A stretch of DNA of 32,956 nucleotides, from positions 1-32,956 of the forward strand of contig NZ_CALDGS010000112.1 of the NCBI RefSeq assembly GCF_937941905.1, given 5' to 3'. Every line of letters begins with the position of its first letter. Position 1 is the stretch's first letter. The position numbers and the translations under genes were made by a program. This DNA comes from an uncultured Mycolicibacterium sp. (GTDB taxonomy: Bacteria > Actinomycetota > Actinomycetes > Mycobacteriales > Mycobacteriaceae). Below the pieces are notes generated by a model. The model was not told the origin of the DNA and searched no databases. It saw nothing but the letters and a program-made list of their open reading frames with translations. Positions 1 to 6,680 of this stretch are shown here, one piece after another.

Positions 1-1
1 G

Positions 2-23
2 GCCCGGCCCGATCGGGTCGGGC
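2..23 (+). terminator. Terminator-like hairpin at the left edge
   Basis: GCCCGGCCC (2-10) pairs with GGGTCGGGC (15-23) around a GATC loop, with one G-U pair, followed by a short TTGT. It probably ends a gene lying left of the window. Its left arm resembles the hairpin at 1490-1514 that follows the first paralogue. Confidence 0.5.
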
Positions 24-92
24 TTGTGGTCGCCAGGTGCGGCGGCGGCGACACCGCCGGGGAGTACCGGGCCAACACCGCTGATACCTCAC

Positions 93-120
93 TTGCGTAG
101 ACGTCAATAACGGTTATCCG
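93..120 (+). promoter_or_regulatory. Promoter-like element of paralogue 1
   Basis: TTGCGT (93-98) lies 16 nt before a TATCCG (115-120), with a GTCAAT (103-108) between. Matching arrangements precede paralogues 2 and 3: GTCAAT followed by TATGCT, about 70 nt before the start codon. This copy has the weakest -10. The boxes are inferred from the comparison of the three copies, not from transcript data. Confidence 0.45.
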
Positions 121-184
121 CCGACGGTGGCGTGCGTCACCGGCCCACCACGGGTGTGGGACCGCGTCTCGGAGTGAGGAATAC

Positions 185-187
185 ATA
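185..187 (+). other. ATA at the homologous start-codon position of paralogue 1
   Basis: Paralogues 2 and 3 begin with an ATG exactly eight codons before the conserved P-T-K-L. In paralogue 1 the codon at that position is ATA, preceded by a purine-rich GGAGTGAGGA (171-180) that could serve as a ribosome binding site. The distance from the -10 box (70 nt) also matches the other copies (73 and 69 nt). Either AUA is used as a rare start or the ATG has mutated. Confidence 0.55.
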
Positions 188-229
188 AGCGTCTTTGCCA
201 GTCCGCTACCGACGAAGCTGGCCGCCGCG

Positions 230-1555
230 GTGGTCGCCGCCGGTGTGACCGCCGCCGGGGCCGTCATCGAGGTTCCGGACACCCGGGAGTCCGCCACGGT
301 CGCCGCAAACGTCGCGAATGCCTCGGTGGTCACCGACCTGCTGCAGTCCGTCGGCGAGGTGGCCGCCGGATTCGGTTACGGCACCGCATACGCGATCGAC
401 GCCGCGGTGTCGTTGCCGTTCGACAGCGCCGCCGCACTGCTGACGGCGGTGCAGCACCCGTCGATCCTGCCGAGCATCGCCAGCTGGCTGCTGCACCGCT
501 ACCTCGACCCCGAAAACGGAAGTTGGTTCAGCTACGCCGAGCAGCTCACCTACGATGCGTGGCTGATCGGCAGCAACATCCCGTTGCTCGGCCCGATCCT
601 GGGCTCCGCCATCGACGATGCCGCCCAGCGGATCAGCAACTGGCTGAACGCGGTGCTGCCGGACCAGACCGACGGCGCCCTCGCGGTGGACTACTTCCAG
701 GACGTCACCGACCTGGGCCGGCTGCTCCGGTCGTTCAACGGCGCACTGCTCGTACCGGTGTGGGTCGTGGCCGACGTCGCGTACTACCTCGGCTTCCTGC
801 CCGTTTCGCTCGAGGCCTCCTTCGAGGCGGCGCTGCGCAATCCGGCCGACATCCCGGGGCTGCTCAGCTGGCTCGCCCACGGTCTGCTGGGCAGGGACGG
901 ACTGGCCGGGTGGCTGCTCGAAGACCTCGCCGCCCCGCTCTACACCCTGCCCGGCCCGGTGGGCGCGTTCGCCTGGGACGTCTACACCAGGGCGGCCGAC
1001 GGACTCGACGGCCTGCTCGACCTGCTGCCCGAGCCGATCAGCCCGTACGGTGTCACCGACAGCCCCGACCAGGTGACCGACGACGCCGGCCGGGCTACCG
1101 GATCCGATGACGGCGCGGCCGAGACCGACCCCGGGACCGGTACTGGGACCGGGGCCGGGACCGGGATCGACGACGGCGCGGCGGCCGAGGGAACCGAGGA
1201 GCTCGAACCGCCGGCCGAGGACGTGGCCGCCGAGCCGGTCTCGCGGGCGGCGCGCAGCGCGCTGAAGGTCAAGGCGGGCAACAAGTTCGTGCCCGGTTCC
1301 GTGGTGACCGACGCCGAACCGGCCGGAGCCGGTGACGCCGGCGGCGAGGAGGCGGCCGGGGAGGACGGTCCCGACGCATCCCTCGGCGCCGACGACGCCG
1401 GCGCCGATGCGGACGCCACCGACGCTGGCGCCGATGCGGACGCCACCGACGCCTCGGCCGGGGGGAGTAACCTTCCGCGAACGCGGCGCGGCCCGGCCCC
1501 TCGGGGGCCGGGCCGTCGTCGGTTCGGGAGCGGTCGGCGACGTTGCCAGTTCTAG
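230..1555 (+). CDS. Exported-looking tandem paralogue 1, unknown function; altered start and 3' end
   Basis: First of three adjacent paralogues; no named family recognised. Homology to the neighbours begins upstream at 185 (ISVFASPLPTKL), where the start codon reads ATA, so 230 (GTG) is only the first canonical start and removes half of the signal-like segment. The body has the two copies of the family unit (LPFD... with SWLLHRYLDP, and LPVS... with SWLAHGLL). It is followed by a Gly-Thr repeat, the motif EPPAED, GNKFVPG, and a DAGADADAT tandem repeat. The last 28 or so residues are Arg/Pro-rich and unlike the family; they come from reading through a terminator hairpin. Adding one G to the G6 run at 1460-1465 would give ...SAGGE and a TAA at 1468. 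It could be an incipient pseudogene, an AUA-initiated gene, or carry sequencing errors. Confidence 0.6.
   Translation: MVAAGVTAAGAVIEVPDTRESATVAANVANASVVTDLLQSVGEVAAGFGYGTAYAIDAAVSLPFDSAAALLTAVQHPSILPSIASWLLHRYLDPENGSWFSYAEQLTYDAWLIGSNIPLLGPILGSAIDDAAQRISNWLNAVLPDQTDGALAVDYFQDVTDLGRLLRSFNGALLVPVWVVADVAYYLGFLPVSLEASFEAALRNPADIPGLLSWLAHGLLGRDGLAGWLLEDLAAPLYTLPGPVGAFAWDVYTRAADGLDGLLDLLPEPISPYGVTDSPDQVTDDAGRATGSDDGAAETDPGTGTGTGAGTGIDDGAAAEGTEELEPPAEDVAAEPVSRAARSALKVKAGNKFVPGSVVTDAEPAGAGDAGGEEAAGEDGPDASLGADDAGADADATDAGADADATDASAGGSNLPRTRRGPAPRGPGRRRFGSGRRRCQF
1394..1453 (+). repeat. 27-bp tandem repeat, 2.2 copies
   Basis: Two copies (1394-1420 and 1421-1447) differ at a single base, and a 6-base partial third copy follows. 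The unit encodes DAGADADAT in the acidic tail of paralogue 1. Such a repeat could vary in copy number by slippage. Confidence 0.8.
1490..1514 (+). terminator. Strong hairpin at the end of paralogue 1
   Basis: GGCCCGGCCCC and its exact reverse complement flank a TCG loop (11-bp perfect stem, extendable by one C-G pair). It lies inside the current reading frame but 20 nt after the TAA at 1468-1470 that a one-base frame correction would restore, which is where a terminator should be. Confidence 0.65.
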
Positions 1556-1583
1556 CGTGCGCGTCAATAAAAGCAGGTATGCT
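1553..1583 (+). promoter_or_regulatory. Promoter-like element of paralogue 2
   Basis: A TATGCT -10-like box (1578-1583) is preceded by GTCAAT (1563-1568) and TAGCGT. The same TATGCT with an upstream GTCAAT occurs before paralogue 3. The box starts 73 nt before the ATG at 1651. The element overlaps the stop codon of paralogue 1 as presently read. Confidence 0.5.
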
Positions 1584-1650
1584 CCGTCCCGGTCCGGTGC
1601 TGCCGCTGTCGCTACGGGCCGTCGAACGACGTAGGGATGGGGAATCGCGC

Positions 1651-3018
1651 ATGGCCGGACACGCCCGCCCGCTGCCGACGAAACTGGCCGCCGCGGTCCT
1701 CGCCGCCGGGCTCGTGGCCGGCGGTGCGACGGCGACGCTCCCGGTAGCGGGGGAGCCGGCAGCGCGTGCCGTCGAGGTCGCCAACGCCTCGACGGTCACC
1801 GACCTGCTGCTGTCGCTCGGCGACATTCCCTACGGCATCACCGCCGCCGTCACCTACGGGCTCGAGGCCGTCTGGGCGCTGCCGTTCGACGTGGTCTCCG
1901 CAGCCCTGGTCGGGCTGCAGGACCCGGGGCTGACACCGAGTCTGGTGAGCTGGCTGGTGCAGCGTTACGCCAATCCGTCCAACGACCACTTCATCGCCGA
2001 CTTCGACAGCGGCGGCTATCACCGCACCGGCAAGTGGTTCAGCTATCCCTGGGCGTTGCTGTCCGCCGTCGAACTGGTCGCCACCACCGTGCCGCTGATC
2101 GGCGTGCCGATCGCCCAGTCCATCGACCGGGTCGGCCACGAGATCGGCGCCGTGATCGAGGGGGCGCTGCCCGACCCGGACCCCGGCGGGGTGGCGTTCG
2201 AGGCGTTCGAGTACACCGAACTGGGCCGCGCCATCGCCGTCCTGAAGCTGGTGGGCGCCGGCCCGCTGTGGGCGGTGCGGCACTTCGTCGAGTACGTCGC
2301 GCATCTGCCGGCCGACCTGGAGGCGACCGTCGAAGCGGCGGCGGCCGATCCCACACAGCTCGGCGGGCTCGTCAGCTGGCTCGCCCACGAACTGCTCAAT
2401 CCGGGGCTACTCATCGGCGGCGATCCGGGGTTGCTCGGCCGGATCGCCTGGGACCTGGTGTATCCGGTCGCCGCGCTGCCCAGCCCGCTCGGAACCCTGG
2501 CGATGGTCGGCTACCTCGCCCTCGCGATCCCCAGCACCCTGGTGCTCGCGCAGTTGCCCATGCCGGTCAATCCGTATCGGCTGCTCGCCCCGGGGGATCC
2601 CGGGCGGGAGATCGAGTCGGTACGCGCACCGGCCGGTGACCGCACCACCGCGGAGCCGCTTCGCGGGCCGGTCGCGGGCGTCGGTGCCTCCGGTGACGAC
2701 CGGGCCGACGCGCGTGCGGAGACCCGGCCGGCGCCGGCCGACGCGGACGGCACCGAGGAGGTCGAGCCGCCGGCCGAGGACGTACTTGATGCCGGGCAGG
2801 TGCGCACCGCCCGACTCGCCCCGCGGATCCGGGCCGGCAACAAGTTCGTGCCCGGCGCGCCCGCCGCAGCTGCCGAGCCGGCCGCCGGCGCCGCTGGCCG
2901 GCCGCCGTCGGTTGGCGAAACCGATTCCAGCGCAGTCGATCCCGGAACAGGCGATGCCATCGCCGAGGGGTCGGGTGGCGGCGACGGGCCGGATTCCGCA
3001 TCCGTCGAGGGCGAGTAG
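1651..3018 (+). CDS. Exported-looking tandem paralogue 2, unknown function
   Basis: The 455-residue protein starts at ATG 1651, chosen because it aligns with paralogue 3 and follows a purine-rich GTAGGGATGGGG. Residues 1-40 look like a signal peptide: few charges, K11, an Ala/Gly/Val core and A-R-A near 38-40. A 33-residue unit occurs twice without gaps, at 77-109 (LPFD ... SWLVQRYANP) and 219-251 (LPAD ... SWLAHELLNP). Between them are WFSYPWALL and LPDPDPGG. Hydrophobic stretches near 260-305 could be membrane-associated. From about 320 the chain is low complexity and acidic, with VEPPAED (371-377) and GNKFVPG (396-402). The architecture suggests a secreted or envelope protein with a flexible tail; biochemical role unknown. 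This is the most intact of the three copies. Confidence 0.85.
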   Translation: MAGHARPLPTKLAAAVLAAGLVAGGATATLPVAGEPAARAVEVANASTVTDLLLSLGDIPYGITAAVTYGLEAVWALPFDVVSAALVGLQDPGLTPSLVSWLVQRYANPSNDHFIADFDSGGYHRTGKWFSYPWALLSAVELVATTVPLIGVPIAQSIDRVGHEIGAVIEGALPDPDPGGVAFEAFEYTELGRAIAVLKLVGAGPLWAVRHFVEYVAHLPADLEATVEAAAADPTQLGGLVSWLAHELLNPGLLIGGDPGLLGRIAWDLVYPVAALPSPLGTLAMVGYLALAIPSTLVLAQLPMPVNPYRLLAPGDPGREIESVRAPAGDRTTAEPLRGPVAGVGASGDDRADARAETRPAPADADGTEEVEPPAEDVLDAGQVRTARLAPRIRAGNKFVPGAPAAAAEPAAGAAGRPPSVGETDSSAVDPGTGDAIAEGSGGGDGPDSASVEGE

Positions 3019-3022
3019 GTCG

Positions 3023-3044
3023 CCGACGGGCGCCGGACCGTCGG
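3023..3044 (+). terminator. Weak stem-loop after paralogue 2
   Basis: CCGACGG and CCGTCGG flank an 8-nt loop just after the stop codon. The 7-bp stem has no T tract, so this is only a possible terminator. Confidence 0.3.
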
Positions 3045-3054
3045 AGTGCGTCGC

Positions 3055-3084
3055 TTACGTAGGTGTCAATTTAGGGGATATGCT
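3055..3084 (+). promoter_or_regulatory. Promoter-like element of paralogue 3
   Basis: TTACGT (3055-3060) and TATGCT (3079-3084) are separated by 18 nt, with GTCAAT at 3065-3070. This is the best of the three related elements; its -10 begins 69 nt before the ATG at 3148. Confidence 0.5.
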
Positions 3085-3147
3085 CTGACCGCGAGGGAAC
3101 AGGTTCGCCGGGCAACCGGTGGGGCACGAACACCTGGGGGGATCGAG

Positions 3148-4623
3148 ATGGGCGATCGCACATGGCCGGTGCCGACCAAGCTCGCCGCGGCGATCGTCGC
3201 TGCCGGGATGGCCACCGCCGGAACGGAACTGGTCACCCCCACGCCGTCGGACCATGCGGTGCGCGCCGTCGCGGTGGCACCCGCGGGGGTGGTCACCGAC
3301 CTGTTGTACGCCGTGGGCGAGATCCCGACGCTGATCGCCCGGACGGCGGCCACGATGGTCTCGGCCGGACTGACCCTGCCGCTGGATGTGGTGTCGGCCG
3401 TGGTGATCAGCGCCGAGCGGCCCGAACTGGCGCCCAGCGTGTGGAGCTGGTTGATACAGCGGTACGCCAACCCGTCGGAGGACCATTACCTCAACCACAA
3501 CGACTACGGCGACGAGCGGGATCCGCAGCCCTGGTTCAGCTACGCCCGCGAGCTCGCCGGCTACACCGAGCGGCTGATCGCCGGCCTTCCGGTCATCGGG
3601 GCGTCCGCGGCCGATCTGCTCGACGCCGTCACCGAGCAGATCGGTGCGGCGCTCTCGGCGGCCCTGCCCGACCCGGATGCCGGCGGGCTGGCCGTCGCCG
3701 CCTTCCACGGCACCGATCTCGGCGGATTCCTCGAGTCGCTCGATTTCGCCGCCACGATGATCCCGACGGCGGTGGCGGCGCTGGTCTCCTACGTCGCGCA
3801 TCTGCCGGCCGACCTGTCGGCGGTGGTCGAGGTGGCGCTGCGGGATCCCGGCGCGATTCCCGGCCTGGTCAGCTGGCTCCTGCACGGCGTGCTCGACGCC
3901 GGTGTCCTCACCGGGAAGACCGGTCTGCTCGGGGTCGTGTTCGTGTCCGTGGTGTTCCCGGTCTTCAGCGTGCTCTCCCGGTTACCGCGCCCGCTGGGCG
4001 ACATCGCGGCCTGGGCGGCGATCGTGCCCTCCCTGGCGCTGGTGCCGGGGCTGTGGCTGCTCAGCCATCTGCCCGAACCGGTGAACCCCCACCTCGTGCT
4101 CTCCGGCACGGCCGGACCCGGGGTGTTCACCGTGAAGCTGAACCGGTCCGCCGGCGACGCGCACCGAACCGTCGAGCCCGAGCCGGCCGCGACCACGCCG
4201 GAGGAATCCGGTACCGGGCCGTCCGGTTCCGACGGTGCCGCCGGACCGGGTCCGGCCGGTGCGGAACCCGCCGAAGAGGCCCCATCCGAAGAGGTCCCCG
4301 CCGAAGCGGTCCCCGACGGCCCGAAACCCGACGGCCCGGAACCCGACGGCCTGCAGATCGCCGGTACGGATACCGGGGCCGCGGAGGACGAGCGCGGCGG
4401 TCCCGACGGGGCGGAACCCGGCGTGCCGGTCGATCCCCCGGCCGAGGACGCGGCCGGGCCGGACCGGCCGGCGCGTGCGGTGCCGGGCAGGGCGGGCAAG
4501 GCGGTCGGCACGCAGCGACCCGGCGCGACCGGGCCGGAACCGGTCAGCGCAGCGGCGCCGGACGGCGCCCCCGGACCAGGCGACCGGGCCGTGCATCGGT
4601 CGGGTGGTCCTGCTCGGCGATGA
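3148..4623 (+). CDS. Exported-looking tandem paralogue 3, unknown function
   Basis: The 491-residue member of the tandem family starts at ATG 3148, preceded by a GGGGGGAT ribosome-binding-like run; this gives the same P-T-K-L spacing as paralogue 2. The signal-like segment ends near AVRA. The repeated unit appears as LPLD ... SWLIQRYANP and LPAD ... SWLLHGVL. WFSYAREL and LPDPDAGG correspond to the middle of paralogue 2. The tail is longer and more acidic, with the PDGPKPDGPEPDG repeat and a DPPAED motif, but lacks GNKFVPG. The last 27 codons overlap the 3' end of the opposite-strand amidohydrolase gene by 80 bp. This tail end is compositionally odd (Pro/Ala/Arg) and may be an extension into the neighbour. 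Function unknown. Confidence 0.8.
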   Translation: MGDRTWPVPTKLAAAIVAAGMATAGTELVTPTPSDHAVRAVAVAPAGVVTDLLYAVGEIPTLIARTAATMVSAGLTLPLDVVSAVVISAERPELAPSVWSWLIQRYANPSEDHYLNHNDYGDERDPQPWFSYARELAGYTERLIAGLPVIGASAADLLDAVTEQIGAALSAALPDPDAGGLAVAAFHGTDLGGFLESLDFAATMIPTAVAALVSYVAHLPADLSAVVEVALRDPGAIPGLVSWLLHGVLDAGVLTGKTGLLGVVFVSVVFPVFSVLSRLPRPLGDIAAWAAIVPSLALVPGLWLLSHLPEPVNPHLVLSGTAGPGVFTVKLNRSAGDAHRTVEPEPAATTPEESGTGPSGSDGAAGPGPAGAEPAEEAPSEEVPAEAVPDGPKPDGPEPDGLQIAGTDTGAAEDERGGPDGAEPGVPVDPPAEDAAGPDRPARAVPGRAGKAVGTQRPGATGPEPVSAAAPDGAPGPGDRAVHRSGGPARR

Positions 4624-6268
4624 CCACCCCGGACACGATCGTGGCGAGGTAGCCGTCGGCGGTCTGGTCCAGCCGTCGCCCGCCCGAGGGCAGGTCGTAG
4701 CGCACCACCGGCCGGTGCAGCCGCAACCCGGCATGGTCGATGACGTTGAGATCGGCCTTGTAGCCCACCGCGATCCGGCCCCGGTCGGCCAGGCCGGCCA
4801 CCCGGGCGGGCACCGAGGTGAGCGCCCGCACCGCCTCCGGCACACTCAACCGGTCCCGGTCGCGGTCGCGGGTCCAGTGCGCCAGCAGGAACGTGGGATA
4901 GCTGGCGTCGCAGATCATCCCGTAGTGGGCGCCACCGTCGCCGAGGCCGAGCACCACGTCGTCGCGGCGCATCAGTCGGCCCACGGTGTCCAGTGAGTTG
5001 TTCTCGTAATTGCCCAGCGCGGCGTAGAGCATGGCGTGCCCGTCCTCGTCGAGCAGCCGGTCGTAGGCCTCCTCGGCCGGGGTGACCCCGCGCGCCGCGG
5101 CCCGGGCGGCGATCGAATCCGACGCCGGGGGTTCGTAGTTCGGCTGCTCGCCGAGCGGGTAGATCCAGTCCCAGGCCTGGGTCATGAAGAACAGCGGATG
5201 CCCGCCGTCGGTCGGCCGGTCGTTCAGAATGCGTTGCCGGACCTCGGGTTTGCGCATCTCGGCGACGCGCTGCGGCAGCGGTAGCCCGGCCAGTTCCTGA
5301 TAGCTCGGGTACATGACGAACGGGTGGCCGCTCAGCTCGAGCCCCAGCACCATCCCGATCGGGCGGGGGAAGGTCTGGGCGCAGATGTCGGCGCCGGCCG
5401 CGTTGAACTTCTCCACCAGCGCGAGCGCCTCCGGCCACACCGGATCCCCGGCGTTGCCGGTCAGCAGCGAGAAGGTGACCGGCAGTCCGGCGTCGGTGGC
5501 GGCCTCGAACACTTCGCGCAGCACCGACTCGTACCCGCCGGCCGGGATGTCCGGCACGAACTGGATCAGCCCGCCGCCGGCCTCGGCCACCCCGGCCGCG
5601 ATCGCGGCGATCTCCGCGTAGGCCGCACCGTAGGTCGGGATCGGCGCCCCGCTGGAGGTCTTGTGCAGCGCGAACCGCGACGACGCGAAACCGATCGCCC
5701 CGGCCGCCACCGCCTCGCGGGCCAGCGCCCGCATTCGCGCCAGATCCTCGTCGGTCGCCGGTTCCCGCTCCACCCCGCGCCGGCCCATCGTGTAGACCCG
5801 CAGCGGCGAATGCGGCAGCAGCGCGGCCACATCGATGTCGCGGCGGCGGGCGTCGAGCGCGTCGAGGTACTCCGGGAAGGTTTCCCAGTCCCACGGCAGC
5901 CCGTCGACCATCACCACACCCGGGATGTCCTCCACCCCGGCCATCACATCGACGAGCACGTCGTGGTCGGCGCGGCGGCACGGGGCGAACCCGACCCCGC
6001 AGTTGCCCAGCACCGCGGTGGTGACCCCGTGCGCCGACGACGGGTTGAGCCGGTCCGACCAGATGGCCTGGCCGTCGTAATGGGTGTGCAGATCCACGAA
6101 CCCGGGCGTGACCAGCGCACCGGTGGCGTCGATCTCCCGGGCCCCGCGCCCGTCGACCCGGCCCACCGCCACGATCACCCCGTCGCGGACCGCGACGTCG
6201 GCGGTGAACGGCGCACCGCCGAGGCCGTCGACGATCGTTCCGCCGCGAATGACGAGGTCGTATGTCAT
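4544..6268 (-). CDS. N-acyl-D-amino-acid deacylase/D-aminoacylase-type amidohydrolase
   Basis: The 574-residue metal-dependent amidohydrolase of the D-aminoacylase group should hydrolyse an amide or cyclic amide bond in the cytoplasm; the true substrate cannot be read from sequence. The metal-binding HTH lies at residues 61-63 in VDLHTHYD, and the GNCGVGFAP signature of this group follows at 88-96, with C90 at the position of a metal-ligand Cys in characterised D-aminoacylases. A C-terminal GLGDGGAHYG supplies the conserved Asp and His. The ATG at 6268 is supported by a TATGTT -10-like box 6 nt upstream, suggesting leaderless expression. It is divergent from the VOC gene and its 3' end overlaps paralogue 3. 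A dihydropyrimidinase-like role is less likely because no carbamylated-Lys motif is evident. Confidence 0.88.
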   Translation of the reverse strand: MTYDLVIRGGTIVDGLGGAPFTADVAVRDGVIVAVGRVDGRGAREIDATGALVTPGFVDLHTHYDGQAIWSDRLNPSSAHGVTTAVLGNCGVGFAPCRRADHDVLVDVMAGVEDIPGVVMVDGLPWDWETFPEYLDALDARRRDIDVAALLPHSPLRVYTMGRRGVEREPATDEDLARMRALAREAVAAGAIGFASSRFALHKTSSGAPIPTYGAAYAEIAAIAAGVAEAGGGLIQFVPDIPAGGYESVLREVFEAATDAGLPVTFSLLTGNAGDPVWPEALALVEKFNAAGADICAQTFPRPIGMVLGLELSGHPFVMYPSYQELAGLPLPQRVAEMRKPEVRQRILNDRPTDGGHPLFFMTQAWDWIYPLGEQPNYEPPASDSIAARAAARGVTPAEEAYDRLLDEDGHAMLYAALGNYENNSLDTVGRLMRRDDVVLGLGDGGAHYGMICDASYPTFLLAHWTRDRDRDRLSVPEAVRALTSVPARVAGLADRGRIAVGYKADLNVIDHAGLRLHRPVVRYDLPSGGRRLDQTADGYLATIVSGVVIAEQDHPTDARPGRLVRGRRPAPLR

Positions 6269-6274
6269 GGATCG

Positions 6275-6284
6275 AACATACGAT
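6275..6284. promoter_or_regulatory. Face-to-face -10 boxes sharing one TA
   Basis: The top strand reads AACATACGAT. TACGAT (6279-6284) lies 6 nt before the GTG of the VOC gene, and on the other strand TATGTT (6280-6275) lies 6 nt before the ATG of the amidohydrolase. The two boxes overlap at TA 6279-6280. This predicts a bidirectional leaderless promoter, inferred from spacing only. Confidence 0.55.
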
Positions 6285-6290
6285 GGCCGT

Positions 6291-6671
6291 GTGCTGGATC
6301 ACCTCGGAATCAACTGCGCCGACCTCGCCAGGTCCAAGGCGTTCTACGACAAGGTCCTCGGCGTCCTGGGCTACACGCGGCAGCGGGACGTCGGCGTGGC
6401 CGTCGGTTACGGCCGCGACGGCAAGCCGTCGTTCTGGATCGCCGACGCCACCGCCGCCGACCTGGGCCCCAACCGGGAGGTGCACATCGCCTTCCAGGCC
6501 GCCGACGAGGCCGCGGTGCAGGCGTTCTACCGGACCGCCCTGGAGTTGGGCGCGGAGTCGCTGCACGCCCCGCGGCGGTGGCCGGAATACCACGCCGGCT
6601 ACTACGGGGCCTTCGTGCGCGACCCGGACGGCAACAACGTCGAGGCGGTGTTCCACGGCGCGGCCGGGTAG
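6291..6671 (+). CDS. VOC-superfamily (glyoxalase/bleomycin-resistance fold) protein
   Basis: The 126-residue single-module VOC protein begins VLDHLGINCADLARS, the typical beta-alpha start of this fold. Candidate metal ligands are H4, H65 (VHIAF) and E118 (NNVEAVF), with the signature DPDGNNVE near the end. Members include glyoxalases, dioxygenases and resistance proteins; nothing here fixes the substrate. I chose GTG 6291 because it gives the canonical N-terminus and lies 6 nt after a TACGAT box. ATG 6267 is in frame, but would overlap the start codon of the divergent amidohydrolase. The next gene follows 9 nt later. Confidence 0.85.
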   Translation: MLDHLGINCADLARSKAFYDKVLGVLGYTRQRDVGVAVGYGRDGKPSFWIADATAADLGPNREVHIAFQAADEAAVQAFYRTALELGAESLHAPRRWPEYHAGYYGAFVRDPDGNNVEAVFHGAAG

Positions 6672-6674
6672 CGT
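6669..6674 (+). promoter_or_regulatory. -10 box made from the preceding stop codon
   Basis: TAGCGT begins with the TAG stop of the VOC gene and stands 6 nt before the ATG at 6681. This spacing fits a leaderless transcript starting at the ATG. Confidence 0.45.
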
Positions 6675-6680
6675 CGGGGC

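Noticed and set aside
1120..1170. Gly-Thr repeat in paralogue 1 taken as evidence of a PE_PGRS protein
   Set aside because: There is no N-terminal PE domain and no GGAGG repeats; the repeat is a short stretch in a disordered tail.
206..1567. Long minus-strand open frame opposite paralogue 1
   Set aside because: Gly/Arg-rich translation without family features; typical antisense shadow of a high-GC gene. Its plus-strand counterpart aligns with two paralogues.
4300..4350. PDG(P/K) repeats of paralogue 3 as a CRISPR-like array
   Set aside because: The 15-bp direct units have no spacers and encode a peptide repeat.
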